Assembly: GCF_004402015.1 (NCBI RefSeq)
Contig: NZ_SOPW01000018.1
Location: 1 to 64,000 of the forward strand
Length of the DNA: 64,000 nucleotides
Source of the DNA: Filobacillus milosensis
Lineage (GTDB): Bacteria; Bacillota; Bacilli; Bacillales; Alkalibacillaceae
Reading direction: 5' to 3'
Each line of letters starts with the position of its first letter. The stretch's first letter is position 1. Below, one piece after another: positions 45,052 through 52,291 of the stretch. The notes under the pieces were generated by a model that worked only from the letters and a program-made list of their open reading frames with translations, had not been told where the DNA came from and did not search any database. A program made the translations under genes and the position numbers.

Positions 45052-45443
45052 AAATCTATTAATCCTTCGTTAAACTTCTTTAATAGGGGAATAAACTCTA
45101 TTAAAAAGGAGTCAAACTTCATTAAATGAACGATCAAGTCAATTATTCAGGATCTGAACTCTATTATTCATGTGTTAAACTCCATAAAAAATAAAATAGC
45201 TTTAATCGGAAGCAAAACTCTATTAATAAGGATTGTAACTCCATTAATTGAGGTTCAAATTCAATTATTCAAAAGCTGATCTCCGTTATTCGAGCATTGA
45301 ACTCTATTATTAATCTCAACTCCATTATAAAAAACATCAACTCCATTAATCTGTAAATCAACTCAATTAAAAAGACCCTAAACTCTATTAATCGAATTTT
45401 AAACTCTATTAATATGACTTCAAACTCCATAAAAACCAATAAG
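45052..45443. repeat. Long array of 21-bp-spaced AACTCYATTAAT elements (19 units)
   Basis: Nineteen degenerate copies of aactc(t/c)attaat start at 45052, 45073, 45094, 45115, 45136, 45157, 45178, 45195, 45216, 45237, 45258, 45279, 45300, 45318, 45339, 45360, 45381, 45402 and 45423. Spacing is 21 bp except two steps of 17 and 18. The other ~9 bases of each unit are not conserved. The 555-bp gap 44924-45478 holds nothing else except the terminator at 45446-45469. Its 67-codon minus-strand frame with a 7-residue repeat ('LIEFKIRLIEFRVFLIEL') has no ribosome site and is a by-product of the spacing. Confidence 0.85.
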
Positions 45444-45445
45444 AA

Positions 45446-45469
45446 AGGCTCCCGCCTCTGCAGGAGCCT
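45446..45469 (-). terminator. Intrinsic terminator of the catabolic operon
   Basis: An AGGCTCC / GGAGCCT stem is followed on the minus strand by TTTCTTATTGGTTTTT, ten bases past the stop of the alcohol dehydrogenase gene. The 21-bp array begins directly beyond it. Confidence 0.85.
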
Positions 45470-45478
45470 CACTCATTT

Positions 45479-46642
45479 TTATTCCCAGCCTCTATAGGCA
45501 TGTTCAAAGATTTCACGAATCTCGTTTTCACCTAATGGCATTGGGCTTCTTGCTAGTAATCTTGTTTGCTTAACTGCGTTTTGGGTTAATTTTTCAATAT
45601 CTGATTCAGTAATGTCGTATTCTGAAATGCTTGTTGGGAGTCCAACGTCAACGACTAAGTCATATAATCCTTGTACGATTTCTTGCACGATTTGGCGGTC
45701 TGTTTTGCCTTCAGTTGATACGTTAAACACTTCAGCTAACGTTGCCATTTTATTTAGACATGACGGCCAGATGTAATGATAAACATACGGCAGTAGAACG
45801 GCATTAGATTCACCATGTGGAATCTTGAATAGTCCGCCTAACGGATAAGCCATCCCATGCACGCCAGCTACACCGGCATTGTAGAAGCTTAACCCTGCGA
45901 TTAAGCTGCCGAGTGACATTTCATTTCTGGCATCATAAGCTTTCTTATTCCAAACGGCTTCTCTTAAGTTCCCTAAAATACGCTTCATTGCATCTAATGC
46001 TAATGCATCTGTAATCGGCGTAGCATTAACAGATGTGTAAGCTTCAATGGCGTGTGTTAACGCATCAACACCACTTGCTGCTGTTACTTTAGGTGGTAAG
46101 GTATACGTTAAAACTGGATCCACTATCGCATAATCAGCTAATAGATATTTGTGTGTGATGACATCTTTTGTATCTTCAAGTGAGAAAACCGCAATGTCAG
46201 TAATCTCAGCACCTGTCCCAGCTGTAGTTGGAATGAGGACAGAAGGAATACCTTTTGATTCTAATTTTTTATCGCCTGATAAGTTAAGGTAATTTTCAAC
46301 TGTACCTTCATGACCTGCAAGAACGGCTGATGCTTTGGCTAAGTCTAGCGCGCTTCCGCCACCGATACCAAGAACTAGGTCGGGATCGTACGCTTTAACA
46401 TCTTCTAGAACTTCATTTCCAACATTAACCGGTGGTTCTGGGACCACGTTTGTTGAGACTTGGTATTTGACGTTCTGCCCATCTAATATTTTCAAAATCG
46501 GATTAATCACTTCTAGTTCTTCTAATATAGGATCGGTTAACACATAAACTTTGCTAACTTGAAGTTCTTCAATAATACTGTTCAACTGGTTGATTGAGTC
46601 TTTTCCGTGATAAATGTTTTGTGGTGTAATGAATGCATTCAT
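45479..46642 (-). CDS. Iron-containing alcohol dehydrogenase
   Basis: A 387-residue group III (Fe-type) alcohol dehydrogenase. 'DPDLVLGIGGGSALDLAKAS' binds NAD(P), and 'GVHGMAYPLGGLFKIPHGESNAVLLP' contains the metal-binding histidines, with 'GVDALTHAIEAYTSV' before it. It interconverts an alcohol and an aldehyde or ketone. It is the last gene of a leftward run with a symporter, an aldehyde dehydrogenase and a LacI regulator, so it likely performs the first oxidation (or a reductive step) of an imported compound. Substrate unknown. Confidence 0.93.
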   Translation of the reverse strand: MNAFITPQNIYHGKDSINQLNSIIEELQVSKVYVLTDPILEELEVINPILKILDGQNVKYQVSTNVVPEPPVNVGNEVLEDVKAYDPDLVLGIGGGSALDLAKASAVLAGHEGTVENYLNLSGDKKLESKGIPSVLIPTTAGTGAEITDIAVFSLEDTKDVITHKYLLADYAIVDPVLTYTLPPKVTAASGVDALTHAIEAYTSVNATPITDALALDAMKRILGNLREAVWNKKAYDARNEMSLGSLIAGLSFYNAGVAGVHGMAYPLGGLFKIPHGESNAVLLPYVYHYIWPSCLNKMATLAEVFNVSTEGKTDRQIVQEIVQGLYDLVVDVGLPTSISEYDITESDIEKLTQNAVKQTRLLARSPMPLGENEIREIFEHAYRGWE

Positions 46643-46667
46643 TCTGTTAGCCTCCTAAATGATGTAA

Positions 46668-48164
46668 TTATGATGCTGAGTGCATTTCCACGTTATTTTC
46701 ATTTTTTTTCGTTGTCACAATAGTAAAGATAAACATGGTAATCATACCAATCAAAACACCTGAACCGGCAGCCGCAAATGGGTTGCTGACGTCAAAGCCG
46801 ATTGGAAGGTAAATGACCCAGTATGAAATCGTACCTGCTAGTAGTGAAACAATTGCGCCTGTACGTGTCGCGCGCTTCCATAGAGCACCAACGACTAATG
46901 GTCCAGCTGTTGCTGATACGATACCACCGATACCAATCCACATGAAGATTGATAGATACTGTGGTGGATTCCAAGCGAATGCTGCTGCTGCGATAATCAC
47001 AACAAATGTAGAGTAACGACTTAAACCTAGTTCGATTTTTTCAGCTTTTTCTTTCTTCATATTGATACGTGGTACGATTGTTTTACGAAATAGATCGTTC
47101 GCAATTAACTGTGTTAATGAAACGATTAATCCATCTGATGTTGACATAATCGCTGATAGTACTGTTACTGCTAAAAATGCAGCGATTACTGGCGGGAAGA
47201 TTTCCGTAAATAGTACCGGGATAATTGCGTCTGGTCGTAATTCCAGGGATGGATCAAGAACTGCAATTCCTAACATACCACCTAGTCCCATTAACGGTAG
47301 AATCGTTGCGAAAATCGTACAGTACATGATCAGCTTTTTCATATCTTTATTTGATTTTACGGCTAAGAATTTATTACCTAAGTGAGGTAAAATCGCAAAC
47401 GGTAAGTGGGCAACGAATAGTAATGCCACTAACCAGATACTTCCGTAAGTTGCATCTCCAGGAATAAATAGTTTGTCGAAACCACCTGCTGGGTTACGCT
47501 CACTAATGGTATTGATCATATCTCCGAAGTTACCAGGAACTCCAACCGAAAAGGCGAAACAAACGACAACAACTAGTGCTGTAATCACCATTAAGAAACC
47601 TTGAATCGAGTCAGTCAGGATATCTGAGTGAGAACCACCCATAAATACATAAATCGCAAGAACGATACCTGTCAGAATAATACCTACTGAGTAGTCAACA
47701 CCCATCATCATCTGGAACATTGTTGCAGCAGCTACAAGCTGTGATACAACGTAGAATATTAATAGAACTGAAATGATGGTTAAAACAATTCTTAAAAACT
47801 CACTATTAAAACGGTCCCCAATAAATTCTGGAATCGTACGCGTTCCAAACGTGTCACCGTAGCGCTTAATTGTTTTGGCTACGAATAACATACCAATTAC
47901 AGTAGCAACAGGATATAGAAGTGGATACCATAAACTTGGTGCCCCTAAATCATAAGCTAAACCAGGCATCCCCATAAATGTAGAACCACTCGAAATACCT
48001 GCACTAATAACTAATGCAATCACTATCGGACCGTAGCTTGAACGCGCGGTCGCGAAGTCTTCTGAGTTATGAGTACGTTTCATACCGATATAACCCATAA
48101 TTAACATAACACCTATAAATATTGCCATAAAAATCCAAGAATACATAACTACACTATTGTCCAT
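46668..48164 (-). CDS. Sodium:solute symporter family transporter
   Basis: A 498-residue SSS-family permease with about 13 helices. It includes 'RSSYGPIVIALVISAGISSG', 'GDRFNSEFLRIVLTIISVLL', 'YVFMGGSHSDILTDSIQGFL' (the family signature region) and 'LSAIMSTSDGLIVSLTQLIA'. Substrates of the family include proline, pantothenate, sugars and carboxylates; which applies is not evident. It is preceded by a 30-residue membrane protein gene and followed by the alcohol dehydrogenase. Ribosome site AGGGGGAGT is close to ATG 48164. Confidence 0.93.
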   Translation of the reverse strand: MDNSVVMYSWIFMAIFIGVMLIMGYIGMKRTHNSEDFATARSSYGPIVIALVISAGISSGSTFMGMPGLAYDLGAPSLWYPLLYPVATVIGMLFVAKTIKRYGDTFGTRTIPEFIGDRFNSEFLRIVLTIISVLLIFYVVSQLVAAATMFQMMMGVDYSVGIILTGIVLAIYVFMGGSHSDILTDSIQGFLMVITALVVVVCFAFSVGVPGNFGDMINTISERNPAGGFDKLFIPGDATYGSIWLVALLFVAHLPFAILPHLGNKFLAVKSNKDMKKLIMYCTIFATILPLMGLGGMLGIAVLDPSLELRPDAIIPVLFTEIFPPVIAAFLAVTVLSAIMSTSDGLIVSLTQLIANDLFRKTIVPRINMKKEKAEKIELGLSRYSTFVVIIAAAAFAWNPPQYLSIFMWIGIGGIVSATAGPLVVGALWKRATRTGAIVSLLAGTISYWVIYLPIGFDVSNPFAAAGSGVLIGMITMFIFTIVTTKKNENNVEMHSAS

Positions 48165-48185
48165 TTTTTACTCCCCCTTAACTTC

Positions 48186-48278
48186 CTATTTATCTAGAAG
48201 ATTAGTTTTGAATAATACAAGAGCCATCCCGATCCATGTGGTTAACATGACACCGATGATGATATAGATAAATGTCAT
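48186..48278 (-). CDS. 30-residue symporter small accessory protein
   Basis: A very short frame with a strong GGAGGTG site, reading 'MTFIYIIIGVMLTTWIGMAL' and ending in a short polar tail (VLFKTNLLDK). It is a single membrane helix encoded 21 bases upstream of the sodium:solute symporter gene on the same strand. Small single-helix proteins in this position are known as symporter accessory proteins in Firmicutes. The role, probably stabilising or modulating the transporter, is inferred from context and size. Confidence 0.75.
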   Translation of the reverse strand: MTFIYIIIGVMLTTWIGMALVLFKTNLLDK

Positions 48279-48389
48279 AATTTCACCTCCAATTCAGTTT
48301 GTCCTCCAAATTCGCGAGGGTATTTATTTAAAGTAGATATTTTTCTACTTCAATCACAATATTCAGAATGACCAGTTTAAAAATTCGAG

Positions 48390-48863
48390 TTAATTCACGT
48401 AATGTGCTAATTCTTTATGCTTGGTCAGTGGTTCTTTGGAGTCTGTATACAGTTCATGTAGCACAAAGTCTTGTTTTGTGTCTTCGTAGATCGCGTAAGG
48501 TACATATAATTTATAAGAATTAATAAAATTGACTGCTGGATAAGACCAAATCTTTTTCTTGTGAATGTAATAGTTTCTAATAAACTCCTGGGCTACCTCT
48601 TCACGCTTATCTTCGGAATAGTTTTCTTGAGGAATGATTGAGTCTCCACCTGAAGAAAGCGGTTTCAATTCGGTAAAAGGCAGTTCGAAAAATGCTGTTT
48701 CTTTCCTTAATAGATTAGTTACAATACGAATCTTTTCTTTTCTCTTTTTAGAGAAGGGGAGAGGTTTGTACTCTATCTCCCATTCCGTAATGGAATAGGG
48801 ATAATAGAGTAACTGATAATCCTCCGGTAGATTCTGTTTATTTGAAATGGATAAGGTATACAT
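48390..48863 (-). CDS. Hypothetical protein of the catabolic locus
   Basis: A 157-residue soluble protein with no recognised domain. Visible segments are 'YQLLYYPYSITEWEIEYKPL', a basic stretch 'KKRKEKIRIVTNLLRKE' and 'HELYTDSKEPLTKHKELAHY'. ATG 48863 is preferred: AGGTGATG lies just before it, and the longer frame (48872) starts inside that site. It lies ten bases after the aldehyde dehydrogenase and so is probably co-transcribed; an AAGTAGA/TCTACTT hairpin (48331-48351) follows. A role in the pathway is only a guess. Confidence 0.7.
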   Translation of the reverse strand: MYTLSISNKQNLPEDYQLLYYPYSITEWEIEYKPLPFSKKRKEKIRIVTNLLRKETAFFELPFTELKPLSSGGDSIIPQENYSEDKREEVAQEFIRNYYIHKKKIWSYPAVNFINSYKLYVPYAIYEDTKQDFVLHELYTDSKEPLTKHKELAHYVN

Positions 48864-48872
48864 GGGCATCAC

Positions 48873-50306
48873 CTAAAATTTATAATTTAGACTAATCATT
48901 TTAAGGTTAGTCATTTCATGAATGGCGTATTTAACCCCTTCATGTCCATAGCCAGAGTTTTTACGTCCGCCATAAGGCATGTGATCAAAACGTAAAGTTG
49001 GTACGTCGTTAATGAGTACTTGACCAACATCTAATTCATGGCCGAATTTTAAAGCTTGTGCCAGGTCTGATGTGAACACACCAGCGTTTAAGCCGTATTG
49101 ACTATCGTTCATTTCCTCTAAAGCCTGGTCAGAATCTTTAACAGTGTTTAATAGAACCACAGGGCCAAACACTTCCTCGCACGAGATCTTCGCATCACGA
49201 GGGACGTTTTCCAGAATGGTTGGTTGAATACTGTTTTCTAGTTTTTCGCCACCTGAGATGATGGTAGCTCCAGCTTTTTCAGCTTCATCTAGCCACTCGA
49301 GAATACGGTGCTGGGATTTTTCATCAATTAATCCTGTTAAGTCCGTATTTTCATCTAATGGGTCACCATAAGTTAACTTCTCAGCTTGAGTTTTTAAATG
49401 AGTAATCAAGTCTTCTTTAATGTTTTCGTGTACATAGATTCGTTGAGTACTGATGCAAACCTGTCCGTTGTAGGCGAAAGCGCCATTAACAGCTTGCTTG
49501 GCAATCGCTTCTAATTTATCCTTTTGACTTTCATCAATGTATAACGCTGAGTTATTACCGAGCTCAAGCGTTACCTTTTTCAGGCCAGCTTGTGATTTTA
49601 TGAGCTTACCGACTTGTGGGCTTCCTGTGAATGTAATCTTCTTAACAACGGAACTTTCTAGTAAAACTTTTCCGAGTCTTGGACCATCACCTGTTATGAC
49701 GATATAGGCGTTCTCTGGAAGACCTGCTTCGACTAATGCTTCTCTTAATAGAATAGAAGAGAGCGGCGTTTTCTCAGCGGGCTTTACTATGATTGAGTTT
49801 CCGGCTGCGATTGCTGGTCCGACCTTATGAACAACTAGATTTAAAGGGAAGTTGAAAGGCGTAATCGCTCCAACTACACCGATTGGCTGATATATCGTGT
49901 AAGCATCGCGCCCGTCTCCATTAGGAGCAGCATCAAGTGGGATCGATTCACCTTCTAGTTTTCTGGCCTCGATTGCGGCGAATTTTAGAGTTTCGATAGT
50001 ACGACCAACTTCACCGAGTGCGAATTTAATTGGTTTACCTGATTCTTTAGAGATTGTTTCTGCAAAGAGTTGTTTGTTGTCTGACACAATCTTACTTGCG
50101 CGATCTAATATTTCTGAACGGTCGTATGACGTTAAACCTTTTAGCGTTTTATACCCTTCATGAGCATCATTAATCGCTTGTTCCATCTGCTCATTTGAAC
50201 ACTCTGGAATCTGCATGATTTCCTCTCGTAAATGAGGATTCACTAGAGGGTACGTATTCTCGTTAAATTTTGTGAGTTTTTCTAAATAACCTTTGTAATC
50301 AAGCAT
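48873..50306 (-). CDS. NAD(P)-dependent aldehyde dehydrogenase
   Basis: A 477-residue ALDH-superfamily enzyme with 'GVVGAITPFNFPLNLVVHKV', 'ITFTGSPQVGKLIK' (cofactor binding), 'KKVTLELGNNSALYID' (general-base Glu), 'NGAFAYNGQVCISTQRIYVH' (catalytic Cys) and 'EEVFGPVVLLNTV'. It oxidises an aldehyde to the acid, fitting a two-step pathway with the alcohol dehydrogenase at 45479. Start ATG 50306 follows AAAAGGAGTG; a longer frame to 50351 would run into the operator. The 'LGNNS' variant of the usual 'LGGKN' suggests a lactaldehyde- or aromatic-aldehyde-like subgroup; substrate not determinable. Confidence 0.93.
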   Translation of the reverse strand: MLDYKGYLEKLTKFNENTYPLVNPHLREEIMQIPECSNEQMEQAINDAHEGYKTLKGLTSYDRSEILDRASKIVSDNKQLFAETISKESGKPIKFALGEVGRTIETLKFAAIEARKLEGESIPLDAAPNGDGRDAYTIYQPIGVVGAITPFNFPLNLVVHKVGPAIAAGNSIIVKPAEKTPLSSILLREALVEAGLPENAYIVITGDGPRLGKVLLESSVVKKITFTGSPQVGKLIKSQAGLKKVTLELGNNSALYIDESQKDKLEAIAKQAVNGAFAYNGQVCISTQRIYVHENIKEDLITHLKTQAEKLTYGDPLDENTDLTGLIDEKSQHRILEWLDEAEKAGATIISGGEKLENSIQPTILENVPRDAKISCEEVFGPVVLLNTVKDSDQALEEMNDSQYGLNAGVFTSDLAQALKFGHELDVGQVLINDVPTLRFDHMPYGGRKNSGYGHEGVKYAIHEMTNLKMISLNYKF

Positions 50307-50334
50307 GTTAACACTCCTTTTGGTAATATGTGGT

Positions 50335-50352
50335 TTTGAATACGTATTCAAA
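50335..50352. promoter_or_regulatory. LacI-type operator upstream of the aldehyde dehydrogenase gene
   Basis: TTTGAATAC is followed directly by its reverse complement GTATTCAAA, an 18-bp palindrome with a central CG as in LacI-family operators. It lies 29 bases before the aldehyde dehydrogenase start and just after the lacI-like gene, so it is the likely target of that regulator. Confidence 0.72.
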
Positions 50353-50364
50353 TTAGTCTTTAAA

Positions 50365-51357
50365 TTAAATCGCTCGTGTGGTCGAGCGATTGTATAGCTT
50401 TGTTGGATAAGTTTTTTGTGTCAGGTGTTGATTCTTACTTTCGATGTCGTTAATTAATTGTTCTATGGCCACTTGACCTAAGTTTATTCCTTGGTCCATT
50501 CCTACTGTGGTTAACTCAATGGAATGATGTTGGCTTAGTTTGGTATTATCGATTCCAATGACGCTGATATCTTCTGGGACGTTGTATCCCTTTTCGAGTA
50601 AGTAATCTAATACGTATATAGCAATGGAATCGGTTGCTGCGAATATAGCTGTCGGCCTGTTTCGTTCAGCTAATAAATCTCTGACGACGTTGTGGATTTC
50701 ATTTTCACTCGTGTCAGTAATTTTTGTGTTGTGGTCTGACACAGGTAACCCTTGCTCTTCCATCGTTTTACGAAAACCTTCATAACGACCATAGAACGTC
50801 GACATGTTTAATGGCCCGCCAATCCAAACAATATCTTTATGGTTTAGATCCAGTAAATGTTCGGTTGCCTGTTGGCCAGCTAACAGGTTGTCCATCTCGA
50901 AAAAATTCCCTGGTTCATTATGCTTTCGGTTAAACATCACAAATGGAATATTTAAGTTTTTAAGGTCGTCGTAAATATAATCGTCCATCAAAATGGAGGA
51001 CAAGATAATTCCATCGACCTGCATTTCGATTACATCGTTAAATACCGATGTATTATCGCCAAATACTTCAAAATGTACGTTTGTGTTATATCCTCTTTGT
51101 TTCGAGTAATTCACAATATACGTTGTGGTTTCCGCAAAGAAAGGATTGTGAATGGGTCCTGAAATTAGTGCAATGGACTTCGTTTGCTTCTTAACTAAGG
51201 ACCTTGCAATAGCATTCGGACGATAATTTAATTCTTTCATAGCCTTAATGACTTTTTCATGCTTGGCTTCTCCAACGCTCTCAGGATTGTTAAGTACTCG
51301 AGAAACAGTTGACTGAGAAACGCCAGCGAGTTTTGCTACATCTTTTGATGAAACCAT
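50365..51357 (-). CDS. LacI-family transcriptional regulator
   Basis: A 330-residue repressor with N-terminal helix-turn-helix 'SSKDVAKLAGVSQSTVSRVL' (residues 3-22), the hinge 'MKELNYRPNAIARSLVKK' and a periplasmic-binding-protein-like sensor domain ('GYNVPEDISVIGIDNTKL'). It would bind the operator at 50335-50352 and control the downstream catabolic genes in response to the imported compound or a product. Its last codons form an ATCGCTCG / CGAGCGAT stem (50369-50391) that can act as terminator, separating it from the target genes. A cre-like site lies just upstream. Confidence 0.93.
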   Translation of the reverse strand: MVSSKDVAKLAGVSQSTVSRVLNNPESVGEAKHEKVIKAMKELNYRPNAIARSLVKKQTKSIALISGPIHNPFFAETTTYIVNYSKQRGYNTNVHFEVFGDNTSVFNDVIEMQVDGIILSSILMDDYIYDDLKNLNIPFVMFNRKHNEPGNFFEMDNLLAGQQATEHLLDLNHKDIVWIGGPLNMSTFYGRYEGFRKTMEEQGLPVSDHNTKITDTSENEIHNVVRDLLAERNRPTAIFAATDSIAIYVLDYLLEKGYNVPEDISVIGIDNTKLSQHHSIELTTVGMDQGINLGQVAIEQLINDIESKNQHLTQKTYPTKLYNRSTTRAI

Positions 51358-51374
51358 TATTAAGTCTCCTACTT

Positions 51375-51390
51375 TGTAAAAACGCTTACA
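51375..51390. promoter_or_regulatory. cre-like (CcpA) or LacI autoregulatory site
   Basis: TGTAAAAACGCTTACA is close to the catabolite-responsive element consensus (TGWAANCGNTNWCA, one mismatch in the 14-base core). It lies 18-33 bases upstream of the lacI-like start, on its promoter. Either CcpA or the LacI-type regulator itself may bind. Confidence 0.5.
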
Positions 51391-51521
51391 AATAAATTAA
51401 AACATATTCAGAAAATTGTCAAACATTGTTTTAAATTTTGTCGAAAAATTTGTTTGATTGAATGAAATGTATTTTTAATGGCAAGGCTGAGCATTAGCAA
51501 CTTGAGAAAGGAAGATTGCGT

Positions 51522-51959
51522 GTGAGAATTCTTGCCTTAATATTATTGGGAAGCTTAATGTTTGTCATGCTATTTACAGCAAGTTTGAGTGACTTGTTAA
51601 AGTATAATGTTTTAGATTTCCAGTTCGTTCTTCAACCTGAGTTTGAGTTTTTTAAAGCTTATTGGTTGAGAGAGGATTTGATTGTGAGAAAAATAGGTCA
51701 TTTTTGCATATTTGCCTTATTATTTTTACATATATTTTATTTATCTAATCATGTTCAACGGGCGGTAATGCTCAGTCTACTGGTTGCGCTTCTGTCAGAA
51801 GTGCTGCAGCCTTATTTTTCCCGTGATGGACGAATGATGGATGTGTTAATTAATAGCGCGGGTGTATTGATGATGGCAGGTATCACGCAATTATGGCTCG
51901 TTCTCAAAGACGAGGAGAGTAACATGATTAGAGAAGAAATCAATCAAACGTTTGATTGA
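51522..51959 (+). CDS. VanZ-family membrane protein
   Basis: A 145-residue protein with four hydrophobic helices. It has the VanZ-like pattern 'RKIGHFCIFALLFLHIFYLS' and 'SLLVALLSEVLQPYFSRDGR' followed by 'MMDVLINSAGVLMM'. VanZ-like proteins have poorly known roles in envelope biology. GTG 51522 is about eight bases from AAAGGAAG and is preferred to TTG 51516. The stop codon is embedded in a 20-bp palindrome (51940-51959). Confidence 0.85.
   Translation: MRILALILLGSLMFVMLFTASLSDLLKYNVLDFQFVLQPEFEFFKAYWLREDLIVRKIGHFCIFALLFLHIFYLSNHVQRAVMLSLLVALLSEVLQPYFSRDGRMMDVLINSAGVLMMAGITQLWLVLKDEESNMIREEINQTFD
51940..51959. promoter_or_regulatory. Perfect 20-bp palindrome, second copy of the putative TetR-type operator
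   Basis: TCAATCAAAC is followed directly by GTTTGATTGA, identical to the inner 20 bp of the palindrome at 37210-37233. It covers the last codons of the VanZ-like gene. Without a T-run it is not a usual terminator. The next gene downstream is the S-layer-like protein at 52292. Confidence 0.5.
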
Positions 51960-52041
51960 ATTGTTTTATCAATCATTACGAAAAATATCAAGTGTAAGTG
52001 GAAGCTGGCGAACATTGTACAAGATAAATATTTTGAAACAG

Positions 52042-52068
52042 GACTCGAGAGGATTCTCGAGTCTTTTT
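52042..52068 (+). terminator. Intrinsic terminator after the VanZ-like gene
   Basis: A GACTCGAGA / TCTCGAGTC stem is followed by TTTTT. In the remaining part of the 332-bp gap to the next gene, only a GAAAATCTATC/GATAGATTTC stem (52221-52249) in the leader of the S-layer-like gene was seen. Confidence 0.88.
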
Positions 52069-52291
52069 ATGATTTTTTAATAGGTGAAAATAATTTAGGA
52101 CTTACGTCTCAATATAGTGTGATATGTTTATAGCAAAATTTAGTGGGTAAACACCAAATGTGAGAAAAAAGTGGAAATTTTGGTTAAATCAACGAAGAAT
52201 TCTACATAGTTTTTCGTGTTTTGAAAATCTATCGTTTTGATAGATTTCAAATATAAATTAATTAACAATATTTCAAGGAGGAATTTTCTTT

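Noticed and set aside
45052-45443. CRISPR array
   Set aside because: The conserved part is only ~12 bases and degenerate, the variable part only ~9 bases, and no cas genes are near.
45269-45472. Minus-strand 67-codon frame with a 7-residue repeat (LIEFKIR-type)
   Set aside because: It arises from the 21-bp spacing; it has no ribosome site, and the frame is closed by stops elsewhere in the same array and in the sister array.
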